In this document: piece after piece, positions 1-10,484 of the stretch
Position numbering within the stretch: position 1 is the first letter of the stretch
Layout: the number at the start of each line of letters is the position of its first letter
Source: Bauldia sp.
GTDB lineage: Bacteria > Pseudomonadota > Alphaproteobacteria > Rhizobiales > Kaistiaceae
Length of the DNA stretch: 43,103 nucleotides
Direction: 5' to 3'
Assembly (NCBI GenBank): GCA_020853895.1
Contig: JADYYB010000114.1
Span: 1-43,103 of the forward strand
Notes under the pieces: generated by a model
The model's database searches: none
The model's input: only the letters and a program-made list of their open reading frames with translations
What the model was told of the DNA's origin: nothing
Made by a program: the position numbers and the translations under genes

Positions 1-146
1 CCCCTGTTGCCAAAAAGCGGCACTCGCCCGCGAATAGCTGAGCCAGTGTTCATGCGGATTCGCCACGTCAGTAGAGTACGATTGATTCGCGCTGTGTCCG
101 AGGCCGGGCGGGGCGTGAACCTGAAAGACGGGCGGAAAGCGGCGGA

Positions 147-2657
147 ATGGCCCGGTGCGTGCTTCGGCAACGCAGCAGAATCGGCGGTGAACGAGGCTCC
201 TGGGCGTGCGCCCTCGGGGTCTGTTTCCTCGTGCCCGCCGCCCTTGCGTCGACCTCCGCCCACGCCGCCCCGCTCGACGACTTCTTCGCCGTCGTCGGCG
301 CGCTGACCGCCAGCGACATCGCCACCATCGCCGTTCTCGTCGGCGCGCTCGCCTTCGCGGTGGTCGCCGCGCTGGCGCTGATCCGTCTCCGCGACCGCAC
401 CGAGGCCGAGGCCGAAGGGCTGCGCGAGACCGCCGCCGCGCTCAGCCTCGAGCTCGAGCGCGCCGAGGCGCTTCTCTCGATGGGCGGCGACCGCATCCTC
501 ATCTGGGAAGGCTCGGGCAAGCCGCCGCTGATCACCGGGACCCTGCCGCCGGTGCCCGGCATCCCCGACGAGCGCGCCGGCTTCCTCGCCTTCGGCACCT
601 GGCTCGCGCCGCAATCGGCCGCCCAGCTCGACCGCGCCATCGCCATGCTGCGGAGCCGCGGCGAGACCTTCGCCCTCGCCCTCACCACGCAGACCGGCCA
701 CGGCGTCGACGTGCTCGGCCGGACCGGCGGCGGGCGGGCGCTCGTCCGTTTCCGCAGCCTGACCAGCGACCGCCTCGCGCTGGCGACGCTCGAGGAGGAC
801 CACCGCGTGGTCATGGCCCAGCTCGAGGCCCTGCAGCGCATCCTCCAGGCCGCCCCGCTGCCTGCCTGGCTGCGCGACGGCACCGGCCGCCTCGCCTGGG
901 TCAACCGCGCCTATGCCGAGACGCTCGGCTCAGCTCCGCCGGTCGAGGTCATCCGCGAGGGGGGCGAGCTCTTCGACGCCCGCACGCGCGAGGCGGTCGA
1001 GGCCGCCCACCAGAAGCGCGAGGATTTCCGACGCCGCATCAGCACCGTGGCGAACGGCATCCGCCGCCTCTTCGAGGTCACCGACATCGCCGCCGGCTCC
1101 TGGAGCGGGGGCCTCGCCATCGACCGCACCTCGCTCGACGACGCCGAGCAGGGCATCCGGCGCCTCGTCGAGTTCCACGCCCGCACTCTCGACCAGCTCG
1201 CCGCCGGCGTCGCCATCTTCGGCCAGGACCAGCGGCTCCGATCCTACAACGCCGCCTACCGCGCCCTCTTCGGCCTCGACAGCGCCTTCCTCGATTCCTC
1301 GCCCACCGAGAGCGCGATCCTCGACCGCCTCAGGGCCACCCGCCGCCTCCCCGAGCAGGCCGACTTCCGCAACTGGAAGGCCAACCTCCTCTCCGCCTAT
1401 CGCGCCACCGAGGCGCGCGAGCAGATGTGGCACCTCCCCGACGGCCAGACGCTGCGCGTCATCGCCAACCCGCACCCGCAGGGCGGCATCATCTGGATCT
1501 ACGAGAATGTCAGCGAGCGCCTCGACCTCGAGAGCCGCTACAACGCGCTCATCCGGGTCCAGCGCGAGACCCTCGACAACCTCTCCGACGCCGTCGCCGT
1601 GTTCGGCTCCGACGGCCGCCTCCGCCTCCACAACCCGCCGCTCGCCACCATCTGGGGCCTCGACCCGGCCGCGCTCAGCGACCGCCCGCACGTCGCCAAG
1701 GTCTTCGCGCTCTGCCGCCAGAAGCACGACGACCAGGCCGTCTGGAACCAGCTGATGGGCGCGGTCGCCGGCCTCGACGAGACGCGCGCCTCGGTCTCCG
1801 GCCGGATGTCGCGCGCCGACGGCACGATCGTCGATTACGCCACCGTCCCGCTCCCCGACGGCCAGACCATGGTGACCTTCGTCGACGTCACCGACAGCGT
1901 GAAGGTCGAGCGCGCGCTGACCGAGCGGAACGAGGCCCTCGAGGCGGCCGACGGGCTGAAGAACGCCTTCATCCAGCACGTCTCCTACGAGCTCCGCTCC
2001 CCGCTCACCAACATCATCGGCTTCACCCAGCTCCTCGCCGAGGAGCAGATCGGCCCGCTCAACGACAAGCAGCGCGAATATGCCGGCTACGTCCTTTCCT
2101 CGAGCGACGCCCTTCTCGCCATCATCAACGACATCCTCGACCTCGCGACGCTCGACGCCGGCATCATGACCCTCGACCTCGGCGAGGTGGATATCGGCAA
2201 CGCCGTCCGCTCCACCGTCAACGGCGTGCAGGACCGCGTCACCAAGGCCGGCCTCAGCCTCGACGTGCGCGTGCCCGAGGGCATCGGCAGCTTCGTCGCC
2301 GACGAGCGGCGCGTGCGCCAGATCCTCTTCAACCTCCTCTCCAACGCCATCGCCTTCTCCCCGCCCGGCGGTCGCATCCTGATCAGCGCCGAGCGCCGCC
2401 CGGACGAGATCCTCTTCGCCGTCGAGGACACCGGCGTCGGCATGCCCGAGGCCTATGTCCCGGCCGCCTTCGAGCGCTTCGAGAGCCGCCCCTCCGGCCC
2501 CTCGCGCGGCGGCGCCGGCCTCGGCCTCCCGATCGTGAAGAGCTTCGTCGAATTGCACGGCGGCACCGTCCGCATCGACTCCCGCCCCGGCGAGGGCACC
2601 CGCGTCACGGTCTCCCTCCCGGTCCGTCCCAACACCGTCGCGGTGGCAGCCGAGTAG
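147..2657 (+). CDS. divL: DivL-type PAS sensor pseudo-histidine kinase
   Basis: An 836-residue membrane-anchored PAS/histidine-kinase protein. Residues about 19-41 look like a signal or first membrane segment and 58-81 are a clear hydrophobic helix. Several PAS-like segments follow (about 235-320, 345-455, 475-590), then a dimerisation/phosphoacceptor helix and an ATPase domain with an N-box (FNLLSNAIAF), a DTGVGMP box and a GLGLPIV box. The phosphoacceptor position reads HVSYELRSPLTN: Tyr614 stands where kinases have His, which is the hallmark of Caulobacter DivL, a pseudokinase that controls CckA and so CtrA. The neighbours tsaE and addAB match the divL locus of Hyphomicrobiales. The ATG at 147 is the first start giving a complete membrane leader. 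Cell-cycle role is inferred from family; the Tyr is seen directly. Confidence 0.9.
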   Translation: MARCVLRQRSRIGGERGSWACALGVCFLVPAALASTSAHAAPLDDFFAVVGALTASDIATIAVLVGALAFAVVAALALIRLRDRTEAEAEGLRETAAALSLELERAEALLSMGGDRILIWEGSGKPPLITGTLPPVPGIPDERAGFLAFGTWLAPQSAAQLDRAIAMLRSRGETFALALTTQTGHGVDVLGRTGGGRALVRFRSLTSDRLALATLEEDHRVVMAQLEALQRILQAAPLPAWLRDGTGRLAWVNRAYAETLGSAPPVEVIREGGELFDARTREAVEAAHQKREDFRRRISTVANGIRRLFEVTDIAAGSWSGGLAIDRTSLDDAEQGIRRLVEFHARTLDQLAAGVAIFGQDQRLRSYNAAYRALFGLDSAFLDSSPTESAILDRLRATRRLPEQADFRNWKANLLSAYRATEAREQMWHLPDGQTLRVIANPHPQGGIIWIYENVSERLDLESRYNALIRVQRETLDNLSDAVAVFGSDGRLRLHNPPLATIWGLDPAALSDRPHVAKVFALCRQKHDDQAVWNQLMGAVAGLDETRASVSGRMSRADGTIVDYATVPLPDGQTMVTFVDVTDSVKVERALTERNEALEAADGLKNAFIQHVSYELRSPLTNIIGFTQLLAEEQIGPLNDKQREYAGYVLSSSDALLAIINDILDLATLDAGIMTLDLGEVDIGNAVRSTVNGVQDRVTKAGLSLDVRVPEGIGSFVADERRVRQILFNLLSNAIAFSPPGGRILISAERRPDEILFAVEDTGVGMPEAYVPAAFERFESRPSGPSRGGAGLGLPIVKSFVELHGGTVRIDSRPGEGTRVTVSLPVRPNTVAVAAE

Positions 2658-2690
2658 GGCGCTTTCCCTCACCGCTCCACAACCGCTCAT

Positions 2691-2830
2691 CCCCGCGAAG
2701 GCGGGGACCCACCTTGTCTCGCGCCCTTGCCGCTGCTGTCATCGCCGGGCTCGTTCCGGCGACCCATGAACCCTCAGCGTGCCTTGAAGGGTGGAGTTCA
2801 TGGGTTGCCGGAATGAATCCGGCAATGACA
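2691..2830. repeat. Intergenic palindrome and 34-bp imperfect inverted repeat
   Basis: Just after divL a short hairpin, CCCCGC-gaag-GCGGGG (2691-2706), is followed by two arms, 2737-2770 and 2797-2830, that are inverted copies of each other with 29 of 34 positions matching by my alignment. Elements of this look are common between genes in Hyphomicrobiales. No run of T follows, so neither is an obvious intrinsic terminator. Confidence 0.7.
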
Positions 2831-2878
2831 GACAAGACGGACGCGGTCGCTTCGGGAGCGACTCCTCCACTGCGCGTC

Positions 2879-3042
2879 ACCTCTCCCCGGCGGGGAGAGG
2901 TCGGCATCCCGGCTCGCCGCAAGGCGAGGCGGGATCCGGGTGAGGGGGCTCCACCTCGCCGGATGGGCTTCGTCCTCCGGCGCCCTCTCCGGATAGCGCG
3001 GTACCCCTCACCCCGACCCTCTCCCCGCCGGGGAGAGGGGGC
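2879..3042. repeat. Composite palindromic intergenic element, copy 1
   Basis: Two related palindromes face each other: CCTCTCCCC-GGC-GGGGAGAGG (2880-2900) and CCCTCTCCCC-GCC-GGGGAGAGGG (3017-3039). The spacer holds a GGCGAGGCGGGAT-like segment, then GTGAGGGGGCTCCACCT. The same layout recurs at 10485-10614, 11597-11723 and 17621-17780. The structure could fold as paired stem-loops in RNA; its function is unknown. Confidence 0.85.
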
Positions 3043-3061
3043 TCGCCCTCGATGCCCGTGC

Positions 3062-3298
3062 TGCGTCCTTCGAGGCCGCCTTCGGCGGCACCTCAGGATG
3101 AGGGAGGGACGTGCGCTCGACACCCGTTGGCATGGGCGCATGCCTGATCGAGACGGCTTGGTGATCGTCGGGCACCTAGCTCCTGCGCCTGGGCTCCGAC
3201 CATCTCGAGGTTCTCCCGTCCCCGCACCTCGTTCGCGGATACCGGCTCCCCCACCTCCTCATCCTGAGGTGCTGCCGAAGGCAGCCTCGAAGGACGCA
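3062..3298. repeat. Pair of 42-bp near-perfect inverted repeats
   Basis: Arms 3062-3103 and 3257-3298 are reverse complements with 40 of 42 positions identical; each also contains an internal GCCTTCGGC-type stem. They enclose about 150 bp with no convincing gene, directly upstream of tsaE. Together with the preceding repeats they fill the 696-bp divL-tsaE gap (2658-3353), in which I see no coding region. Confidence 0.85.
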
Positions 3299-3353
3299 CG
3301 CCCGTGGGGCCCCCTTGCGGGAAGGAGTGGGTGAGAGGCTAAGGTCCCACGCG

Positions 3354-3836
3354 ATGTCCGAGCCCGCGACGATCACCCTCGACCTCCCCGACGAGTCGGC
3401 GACCGCCCGCCTCGGCGCGGCGCTCGCGCGCCGCCTCCGCCCGGGCGACGCGGTCCTCCTCTCCGGCGATCTCGGGGCAGGGAAGACCAGCCTCGCCCGC
3501 GCCATCCTCCGGGCCGCCGCGAACGATCCGGCGCTCGAAGTGCCGAGCCCGACTTTCACCCTCGTCCAGGCCTACGAGCTGCCCGTCCTGACGATCTCCC
3601 ATTTCGACCTCTACCGCCTCGCCGACCCGGCCGAGCTCCGCGAGATCGGCTTCGACGACGCGCTCGGCCTCGGCGCTGTCCTCGTCGAGTGGCCCGAGCG
3701 CGCCCCCGCCGGGATGCCGCGCGAGGCCCTCGCCATCCGCCTCTCGCTTGCCGGCCAAGGCCGGCGCGCGGAGCTCGCGGGCTCCCCCGGCTGGCTGGAC
3801 AGACTCCACGGTCTTCCACAGGAGGCGCGCGGCTGA
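3354..3836 (+). CDS. tsaE: tRNA threonylcarbamoyladenosine synthesis ATPase TsaE
   Basis: A 160-residue P-loop ATPase of the TsaE (YjeE) family, which drives turnover of the TsaB-TsaD complex that makes N6-threonylcarbamoyladenosine at position 37 of ANN-decoding tRNAs. The Walker A motif GDLGAGKT (residues 38-45) and the downstream SPTFTL and HFDLYRL segments are typical, and the length fits the family. I start at the ATG at 3354, preceded by AGGCTAAGG, rather than at an upstream TTG at 3315. In many Hyphomicrobiales a sugar kinase and a nucleotidyltransferase gene lie between tsaE and addB; here only 76 bp separate them. Confidence 0.95.
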   Translation: MSEPATITLDLPDESATARLGAALARRLRPGDAVLLSGDLGAGKTSLARAILRAAANDPALEVPSPTFTLVQAYELPVLTISHFDLYRLADPAELREIGFDDALGLGAVLVEWPERAPAGMPREALAIRLSLAGQGRRAELAGSPGWLDRLHGLPQEARG

Positions 3837-3912
3837 GCGAGCGGGGTTTGTGTCGGCCGCGCGCTCTGCTAGACCTGGAACCAATCAGGAACACCCGGAC
3901 GCCCGATTCCTC

Positions 3913-6900
3913 ATGGCCACTGGCCGGAAAACCCCTGCCGTCTTCTCGATTCCCGCCGGCGCGCCGTTTCTGGACACGCTCGCCGACGCGCTGCTCGACG
4001 GCCGCCTCGGCGCCATTCCCGGCCTCGGCGAGGACCCGCTCGCTCCCGCCGACGTCACGGTCCTTCTGCCGACGCGAAGGGCCGTGCGCGCCTTCGCCGA
4101 CATCCTGCTCGCGCGCGCTCCCTCCGGCGCGCTGGTGCTGCCGACCATCCGCCCCATCGGCGACGTGGACGAGGAGGAGCATCTCCTCGTCGAGAGCGCC
4201 GAGACGGCCGCCGACCGGCTCCTCCTCCCCAACGCGGTCTCGCGCGTCCAGCGCCTCCTCGTCCTCTCGCGCCTCATCGGCGCCTGGAGCCGGGCGATCC
4301 GCGCCGACCTCTTCGACACGGCTCACGACCGCCGCGTGCCCGAGACGGCGGCCGGCGCCGTCCGCCTCGCCGCCGACCTCGCCCGGCTGATCGACGACAT
4401 GGAGGTCGCCGGCATCCCGTGGAGCGAGCTCCGCAACCTCATCCCCGAGGACTATCCGGAGTTCCGCCAGCTCACGCTCGACTTCCTGAAGATCGCCGGC
4501 GAGGCCTGGCCGGCCTATCTCGCCGAGGAGTCGCTGGTGAACCCCGCCGGCCGCCGGGACCGCCTCCTCCGCGCCGAGGCCGCGCGCCTGGTTGCGCATC
4601 CGCCGGGCGCGCCGATCGTCGCCGCCGGCTCGACCGGCTCGATCCCCGCCACCGCGCATCTCCTCGCCACGATCGCCCGCCTGCCGACCGGCGCGGTCGT
4701 CCTGCCCGGCCTCGACCGCGAGCTCGACGAGCCGTCATGGTCGTCCATCGGCGGGCCGGAGGAGGGGAGGGGCACGCCCAGCCACCCGCAATACGGCCTC
4801 AAGCAGCTTCTCCGCGAGCTGGGCGTCACCCGCGAGGCCGTCGCGGAGATCGCGCCGCCCGATGCCTTCGCCGCGCGCCGAAGACTTCTGTCCGAGACGA
4901 TGCGTCCGGCCGAGACCACCGAGCTCTGGTCGAGCCGCGCGCTGAGCGATCCCGCCCCCGCGCTCGACGGCCTCTCGGTCCTTGTCGCCCGGACTGATCG
5001 CGAGGAGGCGCTCGCCATCGCCTTCGCGCTCCGCGAGGCGATCGAGGAGCCCGGCGTCACCGCCGCTCTCGTCACGCCCGACCGCGACCTCGCCCGGCGC
5101 GTCTCCGCCGAGCTCGCCCGCTGGGAGATCGTCGCCGACGACTCCGCCGGCTCGAGCCTCGACCAAACGCCGCCTGGAATCTTCGCCCGCCTCTTCGCCG
5201 AGGTCGTCGCAAGGCCCGGCGATCCGGCGGCGCTGCTAGCGCTCCTCAAGCACCCGATGGCCGCCTTCGGCATGGAGCGCGCCGAGTGCCGCGCCGCCGC
5301 CCGCGCCCTCGAGCTGGCGCTGATGCGCGGCAAGGCGCTGCCCGGCGACCTCGCGTCTCTCCCCGACGCGCTCGCCGTCCCGCGCCCGACCGAGCTCCGC
5401 CGCCGCGACCCCGCCGCGCGCCTCCTGCCCGAGGACTGGGACGCCGCCGCGCGCCTCGCCGGCCGCCTGGCCGCGATCTTCGCTCCGCTACACGCCGCCG
5501 AGCCCGCGCCCGGCGCGGACCTCGCCGCCCTGATGCAGCGCGTCCTGCCCGCGATCCGCGGCGCGGCGGCCGACGACACCGGCTCCGACGCCTTCCTCTG
5601 GCAGGGCGCCGCCGGCGAGGCGCTCGCCCGCCTCCTCGGCGAGCTCGCCGAACGTGGCGCGTCGGTCGACATCGCCCGCGCCGACCTTCCGTCCTTCCTC
5701 ACCGCCGTGATGGCCGGCGCCCGCGTCTCGCGTCCGCCGGTGCCCGGCGCGCGCATCCACATCTGGGGCGTGCTGGAAGCGCGCCTCCAGTCCGCCGACC
5801 TCATGATCCTCGCCGGGCTCGACGAGGGCGTCTGGCCGGCCGAGACACGCACCGACCCCTGGCTCTCGCGCACCATGCGCGAGCAGCTCGGCCTCGAGCC
5901 GCCCGAGCGCCGCATCGGCCTCGCCGCGCACGATTTCGCCGAGGCGCTCGCCGGTCCCCGTGTCCTCGTCACGCGCGCCGAGCGGAGAGCCGGCACGCCG
6001 ACCATCGCCTCGCGCTGGCTGCAGCGCCTCTTCGCCGTCATCGGCGCGGACGCCGCAGAGGCGCTGACCGCGCGCGGCGCGCGCTACCTCGCCTGGGCCC
6101 GCCACGCCGATGCGGCGGCCGCCGTGCAGCCGGCCCCGCGCCCCGCGCCGCGCCCGCCATTGTCCCTCCGCCCACGCGGCCTCTCGATCACCGAGATCGA
6201 GACCTGGATCCGCGACCCTTACGAGATCTACGCCAAGCACGTGCTCGGCATCTTCGAACTGCCCGAGCTGGGCGCCCCGCCCGATGCCGCCACGCGCGGC
6301 ATCATCCTCCACGACATCCTCGCCGATTTCGTCACCGAGCCGCCGCCCGACGGGCTCACGCCCGAGCAGCATCTCGCCGTCCTCGCGCGCGCGCATTTTG
6401 CGGCGCTCGAGAAGTCGAGCCCCGATTTCCACGCCCTCTGGTCGCTGCGCTGGCAGGAGGTTGCCCGCTGGTTCCTCGACTGGGAGGCCGGCCGCGCCGC
6501 CGACATCGCCTCGCGCCACGCCGAGATTCCCGGCAGCCTCGACTTCGCCGTCCCCGGCGGCTCCTTCACGCTGCGCGGACGAGCCGACCGCATCGACCTC
6601 CGCCATGACGGCGGGGTCGAGATCTACGACTACAAGTCCGGCCAGACCCCGAGCCCGGCGCAGGTCGCCACCTTCGCGCCCCAGCTGCCGCTGGAGGCGG
6701 CGATGGTCGCCGCAGGCGCCTTCGGTGAGGCGTTCCGCGGCAGGCCGATCGTCGAGCTTGCCTTCATCGGCCTCGCCGGCATCGGCCGCGACGATTGGTT
6801 CAAGCCCGCCGCCGGCAAGGACACGACGCCGAGCGAGCTCGGCGCCGCCGCGCTCGCCAAGCTGAAGGCCCTCGTCGCCGCCTACGACCGGCCCGAGCAG

Positions 6901-7008
6901 CCATACCTCTCGATGGCCCGCCCGATGTTCGAGCGCCGCTGGTCGGGCGACTACGACCACCTCGCCCGCATCCGCGAGTGGCGCCACGCGCTGGGCGACG
7001 CCGGATGA
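3913..7008 (+). CDS. addB: Double-strand break repair nuclease-helicase subunit AddB
   Basis: A 1031-residue AddB of the alphaproteobacterial type, partner of AddA in the RecBCD-like machine that resects double-strand breaks for RecA loading. The N-terminal half is a degenerate helicase-like region. The C-terminus carries the PD-(D/E)XK nuclease core, with GRADRIDL followed by IYDYKSG, where Asp906 and Lys908 would be catalytic. I take the ATG at 3913; longer in-frame readings would run into tsaE. The stop TGA overlaps the addA ATG (ATGA), so the two are translationally coupled, as expected for subunits needed in equal amounts. Confidence 0.95.
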   Translation: MATGRKTPAVFSIPAGAPFLDTLADALLDGRLGAIPGLGEDPLAPADVTVLLPTRRAVRAFADILLARAPSGALVLPTIRPIGDVDEEEHLLVESAETAADRLLLPNAVSRVQRLLVLSRLIGAWSRAIRADLFDTAHDRRVPETAAGAVRLAADLARLIDDMEVAGIPWSELRNLIPEDYPEFRQLTLDFLKIAGEAWPAYLAEESLVNPAGRRDRLLRAEAARLVAHPPGAPIVAAGSTGSIPATAHLLATIARLPTGAVVLPGLDRELDEPSWSSIGGPEEGRGTPSHPQYGLKQLLRELGVTREAVAEIAPPDAFAARRRLLSETMRPAETTELWSSRALSDPAPALDGLSVLVARTDREEALAIAFALREAIEEPGVTAALVTPDRDLARRVSAELARWEIVADDSAGSSLDQTPPGIFARLFAEVVARPGDPAALLALLKHPMAAFGMERAECRAAARALELALMRGKALPGDLASLPDALAVPRPTELRRRDPAARLLPEDWDAAARLAGRLAAIFAPLHAAEPAPGADLAALMQRVLPAIRGAAADDTGSDAFLWQGAAGEALARLLGELAERGASVDIARADLPSFLTAVMAGARVSRPPVPGARIHIWGVLEARLQSADLMILAGLDEGVWPAETRTDPWLSRTMREQLGLEPPERRIGLAAHDFAEALAGPRVLVTRAERRAGTPTIASRWLQRLFAVIGADAAEALTARGARYLAWARHADAAAAVQPAPRPAPRPPLSLRPRGLSITEIETWIRDPYEIYAKHVLGIFELPELGAPPDAATRGIILHDILADFVTEPPPDGLTPEQHLAVLARAHFAALEKSSPDFHALWSLRWQEVARWFLDWEAGRAADIASRHAEIPGSLDFAVPGGSFTLRGRADRIDLRHDGGVEIYDYKSGQTPSPAQVATFAPQLPLEAAMVAAGAFGEAFRGRPIVELAFIGLAGIGRDDWFKPAAGKDTTPSELGAAALAKLKALVAAYDRPEQPYLSMARPMFERRWSGDYDHLARIREWRHALGDAG

Positions 7009-10000
7009 CCGCTTTCGTCCTCGATGGCATCACCCAGACCACGCGCCGCCGCGCCTCCGACCCGCGCGGCTCGGCCTGGGTCAGCGCCAATGCCGGCTCC
7101 GGCAAGACCACGGTGCTCACCGAGCGCGTGGTGCGGCTACTGCTGGCCGGCGCCCATCCCGGCCGCATCCTCTGCCTCACCTTCACCAAGGCGGCGGCGG
7201 CCGAGATGGCCTCGCGCGTCTTCGCCCGCCTCGCCGAGTGGGTGCGCCTCGACGACGCCGCCCTCGCCGCCGCGCTGACCGAGCTCGAAGGCGAGCCGCC
7301 CCGCCCCGAGCACCTGACGCTGGCCCGCCGCCTCTTCGCCCGCGCGCTGGAGACGCCCGGCGGCCTCAAGATCCAGACCATCCATGCCTTCTGCGAGCGG
7401 CTCCTGCACCAGTTCCCGCTCGAGGCCGGCGTGCCGGCGCATTTCGAGGTGCTCGCGGAGCTCGACGCCCTCCGTCTCATCGGCGAGGCGCGGCGCGCCG
7501 CGCTGACCCGCGCCGCCCTCTCGCCGGACGGCGCGCTCGGCGTCGCCCTCCGCACGCTGGTCGCGCTGACCAAGGACGTGAACACCTTCGACGCGCTCAG
7601 CGAGCTGATCGAGAAGCGCGACGCCTTCCAGTCCTGGCTCGATGACGCCGGCTCGCTGACGGCCGCACTCGCCGGTCTTCGCCGGGCGCTCGGCCTCCGC
7701 CCCGGCGACGACCGCGCCACCATCCGCCGCCGCATCGTCTCTGAGGCGGCGCTCACGCCCGACGATTTCCGCGAGCTCCGCAACCGCATGGGCGCGAGCA
7801 CCGCGGCCAACGCCGCGGGCCGCATCGAGAAATACCTCGCCGCCGCGAGCGAGGAGGAGCGCATCGTCGCCTACGGCGAGCTCTTCCTCACCAAGACCGG
7901 CGAGGCGCGTGCGGCGAACCTCGCCGACCCGCTGCCGCATCTCGCGCTGAAGGCCGCCGGCGAGGCCCGCCGCATCATCGCGCTGAACGATCTCGTGCGC
8001 GCGTCCGAGACCTTCGAGGGCAGCGCCGCGCTCATCACGCTCGCCGACGCGGTGATCGACGCCTATGAGCGCGAGAAGCGGGCGCGCGGCCGGCTCGATT
8101 TCGACGACCTCGTCATCCGCACCGCCAACCTCCTGCACCGGAGCGGGGGCGCGCGCTGGGTCCAGTACAAGCTCGACGAGGGTCTCGACCACGTGCTGGT
8201 CGACGAGGCGCAGGACACTTCGCCCCGCCAGTGGCAGGTGATCGAAGGGCTGGTCGACGATTTCTTCTCCGGCCGCGGCGCGCGCGACAACCCGCGCACC
8301 CTCTTCGCGGTCGGCGACGAGAAGCAGTCGATCTTCTCCTTCCAGGGCGCGGTGCCGGCCTGGTTCGGGCGCATGGCCAACGTCTTCGAGCAGCGCGTCC
8401 GCGACGCCGAGCGCCCCTTCGCCGAGCTCGAGCTGCACCTCTCCTTCCGCTCGACCGAGGACGTGCTGGCCGCGGTCGACGCCGTCTTCGCCGCGCCGGC
8501 GGCCCATCAAGGCCTCGCCAGCGAGCCCAAGCCGCCCGCCCATGTCGCCGCCCGCCACAAGGCGCCCGGCCTCGTCACGCTCTGGCCGCTCCTCGTCAAG
8601 AAGGAGCGGAAGCAGCCCGACGACTGGGCCGCGCCCCTCGACCAGCTGCCCGAGGACAGCCCGGAGAAGCTGCTCGCCGACCGCCTGGCGCGGACGATCG
8701 GCGGCTGGATCGCGGGCGGCGAGCGGCTCGAGGCGACCGGCCAGCCCATCCGCCCCGGCGACATTCTCATCCTCGTCCGGAAGCGCGGCCAGCTCAGCGA
8801 GGCGATCAACCGCACGCTCAAGGAGGCCGGCATCCCGGTCGCCGGCGTCGACCGCATCGCGCTCGTCGATCACATCGCCGTCCTCGATCTCCTTGCGCTC
8901 GCCGAGGTGATGCTCCTCCCCGAGGACGACCTCTCGCTCGCCGCGCTCCTCAAGAGCCCGCTCCTCGGCCTCGACGAGGACGCGCTGCTCCGCCTCGCCA
9001 ACGGCCGGCCCGGAACGCTGTGGCGTTCGCTGGAGGAGCACGCGGCGACCGACGCGGCCCTCGCCGAGGCGCTCGGCAGGCTGCGCGCCTGGCGCGCGAG
9101 CGCCGACTTCACCGGCCCGTTCGATTTCTACGCCCGCATCCTGGGCGCGGAAGGCGGACGGGCCGCCTTCGCCCGCCGCCTCGGCCCCGAGGCCGAGGAC
9201 GTGCTCGACGAGTTCCTCGCCCAGGCCATCGCCTACGAGCGCGGCGAGACTCCCTCGCTGCAGGGTTTCGTCGCCTGGCTGCGCGCCGCCGCCGCCGAGA
9301 TCAAGCGCGAGCCCGCCGAGAAGCGCGACGAGGTCCGCGTGATGACCGTGCACGGCGCCAAGGGCCTCGAGGCCGAGGTCGTGTTCCTCGTCGATGGTGG
9401 CGGCAAGCCGGTGCACCAGAACCACGACCCCGCGCTCCTCTCGCTCGCCGACGATCTCACCGATCCGCGCCCCGCGCCGCTCGTCTGGATGCGCTCGAAG
9501 CGCTCCTCGCCGGCGAGCGTCGTGAGCCGCCTCGAGACCGAGCGCCGCCGCGCGGCCGAGGAATATCGCCGCCTCCTCTACGTGGCGCTGACCCGCGCCC
9601 GCGACCGGCTCTATGTCTGCGGGATCGAGACGAGGGACACCGACGCCTCGGCCGGCTGGCATGCGCTGGTGCAGAACGCGCTCCTCGCCGAGGCGGTGCC
9701 GCTGAACGGCGCCGACGGCGCGGTCGAGGCCTGGGAATGGCGGAAGCCCGGCGCCCGCGCCAGCGCGACGATCCTCCCCTTCGCGTCGCCCGCTATCGCG
9801 CCGGCGCCCGACCCGATGCCGGCCTTCGGCCCGGTCCCGCGCGCGCCCGCGCCGAAGCGCCTCTCGCCCTCATCGGCGCTGGCCGAGATCTCCCCGGCCG
9901 TCGCCGCGGCCCTGGGGGAGGGGAGCGCGCTCGCCGCCGAGCGCGGCCGGCTCATCCACCGCCTGCTGCAGGCGCTGCCCGACCATGCGCCCGCCGACCG

Positions 10001-10448
10001 CCGGCCGACCGCGCTCCGTTTCCTCGACGCCGCCGCGCCCTCCTGGTCGGTCGCCGATCGCGCGACGGTGGCCGCGGAGATCGCCGACATACTCGACGAC
10101 AAGCGCCTCGCCGCCCTCTTCGCGCCCGGCAGCCGGGCCGAGGTGGCGATCTCGGCAAGGCTCGATCTGCCCTCCGGGGAGGTCACGGTCTCCGGCCGCA
10201 TCGACCGCCTCGCCGTCACCGCCGACGCGGTCTACCTCGTCGACTACAAGACCAACCGCTCTCCGCCCGAGCGCCTCGACGACGTCCCGCCCGAGTACCT
10301 CGCCCAGCTCGCGCTCTACCGCGAGGTCCTCGGCCGCCTCTACCCCGGCAGGGCGATCGCCGCCTCGCTCCTCTGGACCGAAGGCCCGCGCCTCATGGAG
10401 ATCCCGGCCCTCTCGCTCGACGCCGCCTTCTCCCGCCTCGCCCGGTAG
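7005..10448 (+). CDS. addA: Double-strand break repair helicase-nuclease subunit AddA
   Basis: A 1147-residue UvrD-like superfamily 1 helicase fused to a C-terminal RecB-type nuclease. Walker A is NAGSGKTT (residues 29-36), Walker B is DEAQD (400-404), and helicase motif V/VI-like segments ([10 protein letters not shown] and [12 protein letters not shown]) lie near residues 780-870. The nuclease motif VDYKTN has Asp1080 and Lys1082. The protein uses ATP to unwind duplex DNA from a break while its nuclease trims a strand, working with AddB. The start ATG at 7005 overlaps the addB stop. A 39-nt segment at 8202-8240 coding the Walker B region has a near copy in the trpF upstream gap (17560-17598). 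Confidence 0.96.
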   Translation: MTAFVLDGITQTTRRRASDPRGSAWVSANAGSGKTTVLTERVVRLLLAGAHPGRILCLTFTKAAAAEMASRVFARLAEWVRLDDAALAAALTELEGEPPRPEHLTLARRLFARALETPGGLKIQTIHAFCERLLHQFPLEAGVPAHFEVLAELDALRLIGEARRAALTRAALSPDGALGVALRTLVALTKDVNTFDALSELIEKRDAFQSWLDDAGSLTAALAGLRRALGLRPGDDRATIRRRIVSEAALTPDDFRELRNRMGASTAANAAGRIEKYLAAASEEERIVAYGELFLTKTGEARAANLADPLPHLALKAAGEARRIIALNDLVRASETFEGSAALITLADAVIDAYEREKRARGRLDFDDLVIRTANLLHRSGGARWVQYKLDEGLDHVLVDEAQDTSPRQWQVIEGLVDDFFSGRGARDNPRTLFAVGDEKQSIFSFQGAVPAWFGRMANVFEQRVRDAERPFAELELHLSFRSTEDVLAAVDAVFAAPAAHQGLASEPKPPAHVAARHKAPGLVTLWPLLVKKERKQPDDWAAPLDQLPEDSPEKLLADRLARTIGGWIAGGERLEATGQPIRPGDILILVRKRGQLSEAINRTLKEAGIPVAGVDRIALVDHIAVLDLLALAEVMLLPEDDLSLAALLKSPLLGLDEDALLRLANGRPGTLWRSLEEHAATDAALAEALGRLRAWRASADFTGPFDFYARILGAEGGRAAFARRLGPEAEDVLDEFLAQAIAYERGETPSLQGFVAWLRAAAAEIKREPAEKRDEVRVMTVHGAKGLEAEVVFLVDGGGKPVHQNHDPALLSLADDLTDPRPAPLVWMRSKRSSPASVVSRLETERRRAAEEYRRLLYVALTRARDRLYVCGIETRDTDASAGWHALVQNALLAEAVPLNGADGAVEAWEWRKPGARASATILPFASPAIAPAPDPMPAFGPVPRAPAPKRLSPSSALAEISPAVAAALGEGSALAAERGRLIHRLLQALPDHAPADRRPTALRFLDAAAPSWSVADRATVAAEIADILDDKRLAALFAPGSRAEVAISARLDLPSGEVTVSGRIDRLAVTADAVYLVDYKTNRSPPERLDDVPPEYLAQLALYREVLGRLYPGRAIAASLLWTEGPRLMEIPALSLDAAFSRLAR

Positions 10449-10484
10449 CGGGACCGTTGAGAGGCCGCCGAAGGCGCTTCCTCA

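Noticed and set aside
206-3334. Very long Arg/Pro-rich open frame overlapping divL, and similar long frames opposite divL, addA and addB
   Set aside because: They are shadows of high-GC genes: Arg/Pro/Ala-dominated, no domain similarity, and the overlapped frames encode clear conserved proteins.
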